The notes below the pieces were generated by a model. It did not search any database. It had not been told where the DNA came from and saw only the letters and a program-made list of their open reading frames with translations. 64,000 nucleotides of DNA from the NCBI GenBank assembly GCA_046349935.1, contig JAXMBK010000011.1:62001-126000 (forward strand). Direction: 5' to 3'. This document shows positions 42,901 to 50,461 of the stretch, piece after piece. The stretch's first letter is position 1, and each line of letters opens with the position of its first letter. The DNA is from CAIXSC01 sp046349935. Its GTDB lineage: Bacteria > Planctomycetota > Planctomycetia > Pirellulales > Pirellulaceae. The position numbers and the translations under genes were made by a program.

Positions 42901-45111
42901 GAGCTGACCGCCGAACGCGAGCACTTGGTCCGCGCCGTTGAGGGCGTCGAAATAGGACGAGCCTTGGCCGCCGATCAGCACATCCGAGTAATTCGAACCG
43001 ATGAACCGATCTGCGCCGCCGTTGCCGATCACCATCACCGGCGCCGGCGACTCGGAGAAATCAAATTCATCGTCCCCGCTCGTCCCTAAGACGACGATCC
43101 GATTGATGAAGCCGGAACTGGAGTCGAATGCACCGGCGTGAAGCGTCGTTGTGATGGGGATAGCGCTGTGATCGCGAGGTAGGCTCGAGACGGTGACTGC
43201 TTCGGCTGCTGATGCTTTCGCGACAAACAGGCTCGCGAGCGACCAACTCCGAGCAGTCGTGATGACCTGCCCCGGAATAGCGTAGGTCAGATCGACGAGA
43301 TCATCTTCCTTCTCGAGGAGTTTTCGATAGTCATTGCCGATCCCGTCACTGACCGCATCATTTGCGTCGTGATAGATGCGGTCGTCTCCTGCTTCCCCAA
43401 ATAGACTATCGACGTCGTCGCTTTGGTTCTCATAACCATAGCGGTGACCCGCCAGTGTATCTGGCCCTTCACCGCCGCGGAGAACGTCGGAACCGGGATT
43501 ACCGACCAGTACATCCTGCCCATCGCCTCCATGAAGCAGATCAGCGCCTTCGCCGCCTATGAGGAGATCATTGCCTTTGCCGCCGAACAACGCGACGCGG
43601 ATCGAAGCTGGAATCGACGAAGCGTCAAGATGATCATTCCCCCCATTGCCATCCAATACGATCTGCGTCACATGCTGCGCGATGGTCTGCGAACGAGTCT
43701 TTGCCGTCCCATTGGGACTCAATTGATGCAAGATCACCTTTCCGTCGGACGAACGATAGTCGACGATGATGACGTCGTCCTCGTTTCCGCCGGCGACGTA
43801 AAGCGTCTGGTCTTGCACGATGAAGCCATTGGTCGAAGACAACGCAGCGGCCAACTGTTGCGACATGTCGGCCGCCGCCGCGGCTTCTGGCGCAACCGCT
43901 TGGTCGTTCAGAAAGAAGCGAACTTCCGAGAGGCGATTTCGCCACCCCGCGACGTCATTGATCCGACCGCGAGCAAAGTTGGCGATCCCCGCCTGTGCGA
44001 TGACCAGATCCTGGATGGCCGTTACCCCTTCTGCGGGCTGGTCGGGACGGATCACGACGATATGGTTGGCGTCGGTCGCAATCGGACTGTAGCGTATGGC
44101 GATGGCCGGTTTCCCGGCCCGAACATGTTCAACAATCCGCTGCAGATCGACCGCCCCCTGCGCGTCGACAGCTTCCAACCAGCCTTGCTGCATGCCGCGA
44201 CCGTCGACAAGCCACGGGAGAATGAACGCCGTCGTCGCCGGCGTGAGTTCCTCGCGATAGATCAGTTGCGCTTCCTCCTTGGAGGGCAACGGCGTCCCCA
44301 TCGCGCGCATGACGTCGTAGGCAAACGCGTTGCAGTGCGTCAAGCCATCGTACTGGTATCGCTCGTACCGCTTGGGCTCGAACTGCTCGATGACCTGTTG
44401 GTACAACAGCGCCGATCGGTCGGTAGGATCGCTGCTCAGCGGAGCTTGCCAACTGCGATTCAGCGGATTGCTGTCCCAATCGGTTAGGTACGGCGCCGAA
44501 CGCAACTGGCGTTGGACGGCCGCCAACGAACCCGGAGTCGTCGCGTCCCAAGCATTGACGATCAAGAACTGGTTGGGGAACCAGTTCGCCGCGAGTGCAG
44601 TATTCGATCCGCCTCGCCCATCGAACTCGACGTTCACTCCCAAATGCGTCGAAAACGCACTTGTCGAACCGTAATCCCCCGCTAGATCGAAGACAAAGTC
44701 GTCATTCTCATCGCCGCCATAAACTCGAATGCTCTTCAGCGCGCCATTGCTCGCCTTCGCCAACTCGCCCCGCTGAATCACTTCAATCCGATTCGCGCCA
44801 TCTCCGGCATCGATGTCGATGCCCGTAAACAGCGTCTGCTGAAACGTGCCTTGGAGTTGAAATTGGTCGAAAACTCTCACGTCGCCGAGGGCATCGACTT
44901 CTACGCGAATGAGATCCGCTCCGGCATCGGCACGCACTTTCAGTCGCGTCCCCAAAGTCGCGTCCGCCTCTAAGGCGACGTCATAGACCGCCAGCAGAGC
45001 ACGATCTTCAAGTTTCTCGAACAAGGTGGAACGTCGTCGACGAGTCGAACGCAAACGTCGATTCTTACGAGATTCCGCGGCGCCACCTTTGTTAAAACCG
45101 AAGCGAGCCAT
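33925..45111 (-). CDS. Giant secreted protein (3728 aa): peptidase-like, RTX, PPC, cadherin-like, cohesin-like, dockerin
   Basis: ATG at 45111 has GGGAGG ten bases upstream. The N-terminus is Arg-rich and followed by FEKLEDRALLAV (residues 31-42), the same export-motif class as the other giant. Then come a cysteine-peptidase-like domain (about 225-390, Cys260 and His350), RTX repeats (505-770), four PPC-like domains (950-1410), a propeller-like stretch (1410-1755), an ASH/HYDIN-like domain, two cadherin-like domains (about 2000-2200), a beta-helix (2215-2440), many VCBS/cadherin-like repeats with NDAPxAxDD starts, two cohesin-like modules and a C-terminal type I dockerin (about 3555-3622). 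Likely a cell-surface scaffold or adhesin. The sigma factor and kinase genes lie upstream on the same strand; the kinase stop is 172 bp before this start. Function is inferred from domains. Confidence 0.92.
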   Translation of the reverse strand: MARFGFNKGGAAESRKNRRLRSTRRRRSTLFEKLEDRALLAVYDVALEADATLGTRLKVRADAGADLIRVEVDALGDVRVFDQFQLQGTFQQTLFTGIDIDAGDGANRIEVIQRGELAKASNGALKSIRVYGGDENDDFVFDLAGDYGSTSAFSTHLGVNVEFDGRGGSNTALAANWFPNQFLIVNAWDATTPGSLAAVQRQLRSAPYLTDWDSNPLNRSWQAPLSSDPTDRSALLYQQVIEQFEPKRYERYQYDGLTHCNAFAYDVMRAMGTPLPSKEEAQLIYREELTPATTAFILPWLVDGRGMQQGWLEAVDAQGAVDLQRIVEHVRAGKPAIAIRYSPIATDANHIVVIRPDQPAEGVTAIQDLVIAQAGIANFARGRINDVAGWRNRLSEVRFFLNDQAVAPEAAAAADMSQQLAAALSSTNGFIVQDQTLYVAGGNEDDVIIVDYRSSDGKVILHQLSPNGTAKTRSQTIAQHVTQIVLDGNGGNDHLDASSIPASIRVALFGGKGNDLLIGGEGADLLHGGDGQDVLVGNPGSDVLRGGEGPDTLAGHRYGYENQSDDVDSLFGEAGDDRIYHDANDAVSDGIGNDYRKLLEKEDDLVDLTYAIPGQVITTARSWSLASLFVAKASAAEAVTVSSLPRDHSAIPITTTLHAGAFDSSSGFINRIVVLGTSGDDEFDFSESPAPVMVIGNGGADRFIGSNYSDVLIGGQGSSYFDALNGADQVLAFGGQLSTLIGGAGDDFLFASGTGDTVQGGEGQDELATGAADILVDREPSDYVSPLQQRTAARRQRRLDAARVASANAPSTVRPPATSLRTSAPRFDLSVDDSVLVQGDKVLVTVQPKPGEEGVWARLELYFDQNGNGRYDRDVDYFIAQYRGRNAGWRAELDSGRLPTGTHQLFARLLSYDGTITQNAVPITLVIHEPPPEATLPLLPDSLDLSPDEAQPLVPYRNGDAKLPGQRIAGSGQFDAYLINVRTGGAFRFWTEGATDTVIGLYDAAGNLIVGPDDDNGPGVNGELIATLDANVPYYLVVAGKGDSVGDYDLLMTGRNQEVTATIDTPAGAYAGSVAAAFTLEHRLDYFQLVAPAGATLLSVEVAPPAGGAAWVLVADGQGRLVGLGEVGRPGASSVLDNLPVDGGQTYYVAVFALYDTVGEYHVAADFSPDQLELPDALDNPWLQPYIPLIQQADGDVDLTDQAIDFPSQLRQYLLSTAYDGQSLVIESTGGADLQMALYDGSGQLRLAWDDAGGEGLNARLDVLLAARGDYWLVVRGVGTSVGPFGLQVRGAAQPVGKIVVTGLESIGDRVVSFANNARTTHAYFVAPTDAQTADLRLAPFANSSLDVWLSIEDEQGNVVIVDEHGVGQTEQIDDFPVIVGATYYVTMHGIGLTTGNAILTVDVSPDASTGGEFMVNTATNGEERLPAAAMNAAGASIVVWRRLAPNEIDYDLRAQRFNTAQQPAGAEFAVNPPDNIDQGTPQVGLAADGRAVFVWREGLGRVFDAQNSGGGVFSVGFPAYGLAVQEDGRFAVVGTNFNQVWVRMFNPDGSYASNILTVDSTETVYEPQIAADGVGNYVISWNRDPSSQPDFPFYRRLNAAGAFTTPLLRAAPSLSTYHSIDSLSLRPNGDLALAVRSGSTLQIERYRADDGSLGAALVANTRSIDSWAQGSVKWKDNGELVVLWNMPAVAGGNRDVYLRQFAADGVASAALEWQVNSTTANDQWFTSLVGDGGDRFLAVWQSTSQAATGDDIVGRFLTLPSPIPAPQLTRTDDQGDAADASVDLGDVEVGAPSPSAVVTLVNSGTAPLTGAMSLEGDGASAWTFSGDAAILLGPGQTRQIVLTLSTLQRGVFPGRLVIAHNASSSKDFVQLTAAVTPAADSGEANDDRSAALDLGSPTNFVDASLTLHHGDDEDWFTWQAPTSGRYDVAALFSPAEGDLDFVVYDSIGGIAAASAAGGAVEAASVRVSAGSPLYLQVLSDGRGVNAYELRLSFIETNSPPDSLSLDAAPIPEDVDASLGPVDVAMIRATDPDLPDDYLTFSLASGAGDGQNGLFEIDGDRLRLRQGTTIDYEQRSTLSVRVRAIDEEGATIERALALIVEDVNEFSPQWTPAAFRLREDAPVDALVGQVSASDGDADQSILYSIAAGNSDELFALNAATGELTLVRSGELDAAAQPTRRLTIRAVDTGTPARQAEMDVTITVDAAPGAVLERTGQRFGTIQQAVDAAADGDRILVRDGVYEESLFVNRQITLEAIHPGRVVIDGPGMSVDDGKVIHVAGSAVFRGLHLTDAHNGFYMRDSSIVVRVENTVVSNVLSAFMINNSAGREGAYDIVHSTIVDSDVALVINDGGTIAGRNVILSGVRVAYATWNATGITPSHNLLHDVETVSEGTNIAVDDFQLSGDPVFLNAAAGDYRLTGASPAVDSGVAAGVAFLGSAPDRGAFEFDPAAENRPPRAFNDSLQVENDGRWHVLDVLANDDSDGDENESLAVVHTTTGNQGGSIEIGPSGAWIRYRPASGFTGVETFEYTVADGRGGTAVGAVVVLVGGEVENTAAIYPMFTDLEGRPIDAVAVGEQFLTTFWARDLRSPEIGVFSAFVDAYYDSQFVQVEGPIEPGPLFPYGRDGDQERLGLWNEVGGFSYSHAPTPADPQRMFSVLMQATSVGQFSVVADPADEVAWNQVVLYDELFATPPERVDYGAASLRIVAARPVALSDAYVATEDSPRQVETADSVLNNDSPGDGTEWFALLDSLPAHGVVEWLDDGTFVYTPSADFQGVDSFTYRASDGLLTSSPATVAIVVQPVNDAPTAVDREWQLNEDQLLAIDAPGLLADASDVDGDALTVQLVSPPRHGALELNEDGSFRYQPAANYHGLDSFVVRAADGSTTSQPVTALLTIHSVNDAPTANTAERSSDEDAVLLIELAGDDGDPEVAQSLAYRVLTTPLHGVLSLTPNGPALLASQLPMRLPTNEIYFRPATNWSGDATFSFDVQDNGGRARGGEDLSAAASVVIHVQSVDDAPAARDDAYRMRRDGVLSVDAAQGVLANDVDVEQTPLSAVLASGPSFGVLTLLDDGGFVYVPAAGFTGVDEFTYQAFDGRLYSEPKTVAITVSPPRLDIRLRTVDAQGATIGRVVQGQDVFLEVYVADLSEPAIGVFAAYLDVLWDATLVASTGSLEYGDSFANARTGAMEAGLIDEVGAADDFPRRGGDERLLARARFVAVTPGNAAFLADPADLLPEHLSLLAGEARALFEDEIVYGLTTLEVLPAVNAVDDEFDVDEDAFAAFDVLANDERGLGLPWTIVQVQGAQHGSTTIAADGLSIEYRPHADFAGVDDFTYVVVDANGTTGQAQVRVAVNPVNDAPVARDDAFTTMEDASGVILDPLSNDDPGPDAGDGLTIVDVSSGDRGGTLLIEPSGLFVSYTPAPNFAGVERFHYTIRDLVGAEATAVIEVQAAEVNDPPVALDDAFTLVRNAAPQSLDVLANDSITPDVGELLQIVAVEQPAWGEITIDQEANSLTFRTSPGRIGSLTFEYTITDGRGGFDVAQATLLVVPRWTNRRFAVDVNGDGFVSPIDALLVINYVNTEGAGPLPLPSGEVVDAPPYYDVSGDDYATPLDALLVVNHLNGLHGDLGEGEGETPADAESATVGRWPWSEPQFISGASPNDAPAFAGRSSPPTRAAVWPLVDAVWQESSAAAHFLESVALAEMERSETATDGDLFERQVDELLSSWEG
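34245..34450 (-). other. Type I dockerin near the C-terminus of the second giant
   Basis: Two EF-hand-like loops, DVNGDGFVSPIDALLVINYV and DVSGDDYATPLDALLVVNHL, form the duplicated calcium-binding helix pair of type I dockerins. The second loop has Ala in place of Val and Asp-Tyr in place of Gly-x, still compatible with calcium binding. About 110 residues of Glu/Ser/Ala-rich tail follow. Confidence 0.85.
35320..35785 (-). other. Cohesin-like module B in the second giant
   Basis: Has EVYVADLSEPAIGVFAAYLD, VLWDATLVASTG, EYGDSFANARTGAMEAGLID and GNAAFLADPADLLPEHL. It parallels module A element by element, so the two arose by duplication. Confidence 0.45.
37000..37455 (-). other. Cohesin-like module A in the second giant
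   Basis: Contains FWARDLRSPEIGVFSAFVDA, YYDSQFVQVEG, GLWNEVGGFSYSH and a C-terminal strand FSVVADPADEVAWNQVVL. The GVFSAFVDxxYD element resembles the first strands of cohesin and related carbohydrate-binding beta-sandwiches. A second copy is at 35320-35785. Cohesin identity is an inference. Confidence 0.45.
37790..38470 (-). other. Single right-handed beta-helix domain in the second giant
   Basis: Opens with GTIQQAVDAAADGDRILVRD and VYEESLFVNRQITLEA, the pectate-lyase-like beta-helix entry, and continues through coils such as VENTVVSNVLSAFMINNS, ending with DPVFLNAAAGDYRLTGASPA and a DRGAFEFD motif. It is a relative of the modules in the first giant but lacks the YDLEPGDVVYVDSG opening. Confidence 0.7.
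40890..42270 (-). repeat. Four PPC-like beta-sandwich domains in the second giant
   Basis: Four units of about 110 residues share a plan: opening strand with YLINV, YFQLV, YLLST or AYFVAP, a middle with LYDAAGNLI or LYDGSGQLR, and a closing strand of the type YYLVVAGKGDSVGDYDL, YYVAVFALYDTVGEYHV or YWLVVRGVGTSVGPFGL. This resembles bacterial pre-peptidase C-terminal (PPC) domains, which help secretion or substrate binding. Confidence 0.65.
42802..43599 (-). repeat. RTX-type calcium-binding repeats of the second giant
   Basis: Repeats such as GGKGNDLLIGGEGADLLHGG and GGAGDDFLFASGTGDTVQGG occur in two clusters (residues 505-580 and 695-770), separated by a non-repeat insert. The block is much shorter than in the first giant. 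Calcium binding outside the cell is the known role of these nonapeptides. Confidence 0.85.
43942..44439 (-). other. Cysteine-peptidase/amidase-like domain in the second giant
   Basis: Residues about 225-390 contain LTHCNAFAYDVMRAMGTPLP (Cys260), ANHIVVIRP (His350) and AQAGIANFARG. This CNxFAxDV ... HxVVxRP ... QAGxxNF order is typical of CHAP/NlpC-like papain-fold amidases that cut peptidoglycan peptides or release peptides. The Cys and His of a catalytic pair are present. The family call is by motif only. Confidence 0.55.
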
Positions 45112-45283
45112 GGTCTACGGACCTCCCAGAGAGGAATTCAAAGCGGCTAGAAAACGACGCCGTCAATGACGTCGTAGGCGAGTCGCCGCCCTCCTGGCTG
45201 GACGCGTCCAATGAGAAAAGCGAATCAAGCGATGCAGACGTGACAATCGCCGCGGATTTATCCAAGAATCGCCAATTTATGAA

Positions 45284-48200
45284 TCACTGAATTGCCGGCA
45301 TCGGCGGGCTGCGCATGACGAGCAGGCGTTGTTCGCCGCCGCGCCACATCAGGCAGGCGACGACCAAGCGTCCCTGCGAGTCTCGATCCAGCGACAGCGA
45401 CCAGATGGCCGCCGCGGATTGCGGCTTCGCGGCAGACGCGGAAGTCGCCGCCGCCTCGTCCAGCGCGTCGTCTCCCACAGGCAACGTATAGATCTCGCGA
45501 TGCTTCCAGCCGCTCGGCTCGCGCATTGCCAGTCGGAACGAATACTGCCGCGGGTCCACCAAGGCGTACACGATCGCAAACCGGCCGTCGGGCAACGGCA
45601 AATGAGGCGAGACGTACTGGCGCGGCAGCGTCGAATCCAATACGACCTCTTGTCGCCAGCCGTCGCCATCGCGGCAGGCCAGCATCAACTGCGGACACGA
45701 CGCCGACCACGGATCGTCTCCCGTGTGCGCATGATACGTGACCGTCGGTCGATCATGCTCGTCGATCGCCAACCAATGCGGTGAGGCGATCGATCCGCTG
45801 GCCGCCGCCCCTTGCTCCACCTCGGACCACGACACGGCCCCCAGCCGCGGCAAACGGCGATAGAGCAGCACGCCTTGCGAATCGCTGTTCCAGCGTTTCG
45901 GCAAGCCAGCCAGGTGCAAACGTCCCAGCGAGTCGACCGCGGCGACCGAGAGTTCCTCGCCCTGCCGCGACGCACGGAGATGGACGAAGGGTCCGCCCAC
46001 GCGCTCTTGCGAGCAGCAATCGGTATACCCGCCGCTCCAATTGAAATGCGTCACGTGGGCCCGTCCCAGAAAGTCGAAATGCAGCGCCGTCTGCACCCCG
46101 TAGTTCGCTGGTTCGCCGATGCGTTCCCGAGTCGTCTTTCCCGCGTCGTGCAGATGCGCCAAGTGCATTTGCCGCAGCCAGTCGCTGGAACTAGTCGCCG
46201 GCTTGGAATAGACGGCCGTCAACTGCCGCGTGTGCGGCGATCTCCTCAGCGCCAGGCTGGAGTTCGTCTGCCCCACGCGTCCGCGCAAGACGTTGGCTTC
46301 GCGATCCACTTCCGCCAGCGAACGATCCCCCTCGCTTTCGCGAAACAACACGTACGACAAGGAGACGAAATCAGGAAGCGACGTCGTATCAATCGGCAAT
46401 GGATAAGGCGTCGATTCGCGCAACAACAGCGCCGCCACCTTGTCGTCCACCAGCGCCGCTGCGCGCGGCCGCGTCGTGTAGTGCGCTTCCTTCGTCGACC
46501 CAAGACGATGGTCGGCGACAGACCAAGGCGTCGCCTTCTCCACAGGCGGCGGGGACGACGACGGCGTTGCCTGCGCTTCCCAAATCGTCAATCGCCCCTC
46601 CTCCGTGAGAACCAGCAGCCGACGATCCGTCGGGTCGAATTCGAAGGCCCGAATCTCGACTTCTTCTTCGTCCTGCGGCGCGAGCGGAAAGGTAAGCACC
46701 GTTCCCGTATCGACCCAATCGGCGTCGGTGATTTGGATCGTTCCCTTGGCATCGATCGACGCCAAGCGGCGACCGTCCGACGTCATCGCCAACGCGCGCA
46801 TCGCCACCGACGCCGGCGACCCGGCGCCGCGCGAGCGCAAGCTGTCGCGGACTCGCCCCTCCGTATCGCCGGCGAAATACAACTCGGGACGTCGCGGGTG
46901 CCAAGCCAGCGCCGTCGGTCCGTCTCCCGCGGAGATTCCCGGCCGCCGAATCTCGCGCAAGCTGTCCCGTTCCAGCAAGTACGGTATTTGTCCGGGACCG
47001 CATACCAGCAGCTCGCTCCCCTGAGGATGAAACATGAGCCGCCCGCGCAGCAGCCGCGGTCGCCCCGCCTCGGACAAAGTCGTGCCGGCCATCCGCCGAC
47101 CATCCGCGACCGTCCACACCGCCACGCGCGCCCCCGCAAGATAGGCGGCGACGAAACGTCCGTCCGGCGACAAGGCCACGTCGTCGATCGGTCCTTCGAC
47201 CGCAATCGCCGGTCCGTCCTCGACGATTCGCGGCGATTCATCGACGACCGCGCTCCTATCCGAATTGGCGATCCGCCACGGTTGCAGGACTCCGTCCCGC
47301 GCCGTGACGACCCGATCGCTGGCAAGCGCCGTCGCGATCCGCAGGTCGGACAGACCGGCGCCAAGCGGAAGCGACGCGCGCGGTTCGCCCGTCTGACCGT
47401 CCCACAACTCCAAGCGTCCCGGCGCCGCCATCCAAATCCAGCGCGGATCGCGACGATCAAACGCGGCCGCCGCCCGACTCGGCGCGCGGAACGACTTCAC
47501 GTACCGGCCGCTGCCCACTTGCCAACTGCGCAGGTCGGGCACGGCGCCCGCAGTCCAAAGCCGCTCGCCGGAAGGCGACAGCGCGAGCAACGTCACGTTG
47601 CGTCGAAGCGAAGGCGGCAATTTGCTGCGGTCGCCCGACGGACCGACTCCCGAGCGGGCCGGCAGTTGCAGTTCCAGCGCCCCAGCGGCCAGGTTCCAGA
47701 GCGAGACGCGTCCGGCGCTATCCCCGACGATCAGTCGATCGTTGCGCAGCTCGAGCCGCACCGAGTGAGGGACGACTTGAGCGTCCTTCACCGCCGAAGG
47801 GATCAAGTACCTCCGCAGCTCGCCCCACTGAGGCCCCTGGTCCAACGACGCGTCGGGGAGTTGGAGAGGCTGCAAGACCGCCTGCCCCTCGTTCGGCGCA
47901 ACCGCCAATAGTCCATGGTCGGGCGAATAGTCGACATCCCAGACGGGGCCGCGAAAGGAGCGCCGGCTCGCGACGCGCCACCCCGTTTCGCGTACCAGCT
48001 CCACGTCGCCGTTGACGCGCGCCACGCCCCACCACCCGGGCGCGAGCGCGATCAACTTCGATACGGCCGCCGTCTCCGTCGCCGCCGCGACGGTTTGGTC
48101 CGAGGCGGCTTGGTCCGAGGCGCGCTGCGCGCCATCGCGAGGCTCGCCGCCGCCGGGCGACTCGCGATTCAACGGCGCTTCGCGCCACGGCGCACCGTCC

Positions 48201-50302
48201 ACCAGGCTTCCGGTCCAAAGTTCCCCGCGCGTGTCGGCGACAAGGAGCGTTCCCTTTAAATCGGCGGCGAGAGCCACGAATGGCCGGGAGTGCTGATGCA
48301 GCGTGCGCGGGGTGCGCGACGCCAAATCCCACCGCACTACTCTTCCTTGCGATCTTCCGGCGTGCGACGTGACGGCCGCGACGCTGCGCCCATCCGGCGA
48401 CCAGGCCAAGCGCACGGGCATCTCCGACAATTCCTCGCTCTGGTCGCAGCATGAAAGGTGCACCAGTCCATGGCGCCAATGACGTCCCCTCGCACACCAA
48501 CGCCCGGGCTGCAATTCCAGCTCGAGCCGATACGTCGCCCAATTCCAAATCAGCAAGCGACCATCCATGGCGGTGGTGGCGAGCCGCTTTCCATCGGGAC
48601 TGATTGCTGCGTCCAGCACTTCGAACTCATGGCCCGGCAAGACGGCCTCTGGTCGGAGGCTCGCCCCCGTGCGCAATCCCAGATGGCCGACCTCCCAGTG
48701 CGCGCGGCCCCGGGGCGCCTTGTGCAGTTCTTCGGCGGCGCGCACGGCTTGCCCCGTTTGCCATGCCGAGACGGAATTCTGCATCGCTCCTAAGTGGGCC
48801 ATGCTGTCTTGGGCGTCAGCGACGATTCTCGCTCGCAACTGCGCCTCGTGGCCGCGCTGTCTTGCCAACGTCTCGCGCTGCTCCGCCGCCGCCTGCCGCT
48901 GCTGCGATTCGGCCACCTCCACGCGTCGCCGCGTTTCGGAAAGCTCCGCTTTCAAGTGACTCGTATATGCCTGGACGCTCAGTCCCAGCGCGGCCATCGC
49001 CAGCAGCAGCAAGCCGGCGACCGTGAACAGCATTCCCGGATGGCGTTTGGCAAACTTGTGGACTCGATAGACCGACTGACTGACTGCGGAATGAGACGCT
49101 TGGTGGGCCTCGACGGGAAAGCCGTCCAAGAATCGTTCGAGGTCGGCAGCGAGCGCCAGCGCGGTGGGATAGCGTTGGTCAGGCTGCGGCGCGAGGCAAC
49201 GCGCAAGAATCGATCGAAAGTCGGCCGGCGGCAGCTCGCACTCCGGCGGCAGTTCCGGCGCGGCGGTCGCGAGCGTCGCGGCCAACCGAACTCGGTTGCG
49301 GTACAGTTCCTCGGACCACGGCAGACGGCCGGCGACGGTCGTGTAGAGGATGACGCCCAGCGAATAGACGTCGGAGCGCAGGTCGACCGACCGACCTGCC
49401 GCCTGCTCCGGACTCATGTACGCCGGCGTCCCTGCCCCCGCGAGGCTGGCCAAGAATCCCCAGTCGCCGTCGTCATCGCGGTCCGGCGACGGTTCCGCCG
49501 CGGCGTCGGGCGATTCCACGGCTTTGGCGATGCCGAAATCGAGGACGACGGGAAGCCCTTCGTTCGTCACCCGGATGTTGCCGGGCTTCAAGTCGCGATG
49601 GACGATCTTGACCAAGTGCGCGTGTCCGACGGCGGCGGCGACTTGCTGCACCAACGCCGCCAATTCGCGCCAGCCGAGGCGGTGCGTCGCCGCGTATTCA
49701 TCCAGCGACTCCCCTTCGACGTATTGCATCACGATGAAGGGAGCGCCGTCCTCTAACTGCCCAATGTCGTAAACCGGGACGATGCCTTGGTGTTGCAAGC
49801 GCGCCAACAATTCCGATTCGCGCCGCAGAAACTGCGTCCAATCGCCGCCTCCCCGTCCCGGCTTGAGCACCTTGATGGCGACCCGGCGTTTGAGTTGGCG
49901 ATCGAGCGCCAGGTGGACGCGTCCCATGCCGCCGCCGCCCAAATAATGCTGTACGACGTAGCGGTCCGGGAGCCCCGGGAGCCGTTCCGGCGGGCTCGTC
50001 GTCGGGTCGGTGTCGTGCGCGCCTGCGTCACGCGCGACCGACGTGTCCGCCGCGGCCGCGGCCTCTTGCGAGTCGGCCGGATTCCGCAGCCGCCCGACGC
50101 CTCCGAATCGTGCGAACAAGTCCAGCGCGGCCGCTCCCTCGTCCGGCGTCGCTTCCAAGAGTTCCAGAATCGACTGGCCTGCCGCGGCGCGCCGTTCGGC
50201 CTCGTGCAGCACGCCTTCCGAGATGCTCCCGGCCGCGTAAGCGCGCCGCACCAGTTCGAGATCCTCGGCAAGTTCCTCGGCGGGAATGCGACCGGCGTCC
50301 AT
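45284..50302 (-). CDS. Transmembrane Ser/Thr protein kinase with WD40-like and second propeller-like sensor region
   Basis: 1672 residues from ATG at 50302; an upstream in-frame TTG at 50392 would add 30 residues. An N-terminal helical segment (1-110) precedes a complete PknB-type kinase: GGGGMGRVH (122-130), VAIK with Lys144, HRDLKPGN (Asp237), DFGIA (255-259), GTPAYMSPEQ, DVYSLGVI. A single membrane segment, MLFTVAGLLLLAMAALGLSV (424-443), and a coiled coil follow. The rest would lie outside the cytoplasm if orientation is standard: WD40-like repeats (AISPDGKRLATTAMDG, VALSPDGRFVAAYLAG, LALSPSGERLWTAG) and, after about residue 1270, a distinct propeller-like region (FLGRAHVTHFNWSGG, IDEHDRPTVTYHAHTG). 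The ECF sigma gene lies 159 bp upstream, a common planctomycete pairing. Confidence 0.93.
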   Translation of the reverse strand: MDAGRIPAEELAEDLELVRRAYAAGSISEGVLHEAERRAAAGQSILELLEATPDEGAAALDLFARFGGVGRLRNPADSQEAAAAADTSVARDAGAHDTDPTTSPPERLPGLPDRYVVQHYLGGGGMGRVHLALDRQLKRRVAIKVLKPGRGGGDWTQFLRRESELLARLQHQGIVPVYDIGQLEDGAPFIVMQYVEGESLDEYAATHRLGWRELAALVQQVAAAVGHAHLVKIVHRDLKPGNIRVTNEGLPVVLDFGIAKAVESPDAAAEPSPDRDDDGDWGFLASLAGAGTPAYMSPEQAAGRSVDLRSDVYSLGVILYTTVAGRLPWSEELYRNRVRLAATLATAAPELPPECELPPADFRSILARCLAPQPDQRYPTALALAADLERFLDGFPVEAHQASHSAVSQSVYRVHKFAKRHPGMLFTVAGLLLLAMAALGLSVQAYTSHLKAELSETRRRVEVAESQQRQAAAEQRETLARQRGHEAQLRARIVADAQDSMAHLGAMQNSVSAWQTGQAVRAAEELHKAPRGRAHWEVGHLGLRTGASLRPEAVLPGHEFEVLDAAISPDGKRLATTAMDGRLLIWNWATYRLELELQPGRWCARGRHWRHGLVHLSCCDQSEELSEMPVRLAWSPDGRSVAAVTSHAGRSQGRVVRWDLASRTPRTLHQHSRPFVALAADLKGTLLVADTRGELWTGSLVDGAPWREAPLNRESPGGGEPRDGAQRASDQAASDQTVAAATETAAVSKLIALAPGWWGVARVNGDVELVRETGWRVASRRSFRGPVWDVDYSPDHGLLAVAPNEGQAVLQPLQLPDASLDQGPQWGELRRYLIPSAVKDAQVVPHSVRLELRNDRLIVGDSAGRVSLWNLAAGALELQLPARSGVGPSGDRSKLPPSLRRNVTLLALSPSGERLWTAGAVPDLRSWQVGSGRYVKSFRAPSRAAAAFDRRDPRWIWMAAPGRLELWDGQTGEPRASLPLGAGLSDLRIATALASDRVVTARDGVLQPWRIANSDRSAVVDESPRIVEDGPAIAVEGPIDDVALSPDGRFVAAYLAGARVAVWTVADGRRMAGTTLSEAGRPRLLRGRLMFHPQGSELLVCGPGQIPYLLERDSLREIRRPGISAGDGPTALAWHPRRPELYFAGDTEGRVRDSLRSRGAGSPASVAMRALAMTSDGRRLASIDAKGTIQITDADWVDTGTVLTFPLAPQDEEEVEIRAFEFDPTDRRLLVLTEEGRLTIWEAQATPSSSPPPVEKATPWSVADHRLGSTKEAHYTTRPRAAALVDDKVAALLLRESTPYPLPIDTTSLPDFVSLSYVLFRESEGDRSLAEVDREANVLRGRVGQTNSSLALRRSPHTRQLTAVYSKPATSSSDWLRQMHLAHLHDAGKTTRERIGEPANYGVQTALHFDFLGRAHVTHFNWSGGYTDCCSQERVGGPFVHLRASRQGEELSVAAVDSLGRLHLAGLPKRWNSDSQGVLLYRRLPRLGAVSWSEVEQGAAASGSIASPHWLAIDEHDRPTVTYHAHTGDDPWSASCPQLMLACRDGDGWRQEVVLDSTLPRQYVSPHLPLPDGRFAIVYALVDPRQYSFRLAMREPSGWKHREIYTLPVGDDALDEAAATSASAAKPQSAAAIWSLSLDRDSQGRLVVACLMWRGGEQRLLVMRSPPMPAIQ

Positions 50303-50461
50303 AACGATGCACTCAGTTTTCGGCTGCGAGAACGAAGCCAGGCGACAGTTCGCCCCAGCGTAGATGCGTTTCTCACCCGAGTCGCGCAACAAGGATTACC
50401 CAAAAGATGGCGAAATTCTCGCTCGCTGTTTCTAGCCCATTCGGTTCATCTTTCGCCGCCA

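Noticed and set aside
45812..47911. 699-codon plus-strand frame
   Set aside because: Antisense to the kinase sensor region, Arg-rich, with no recognisable domain.
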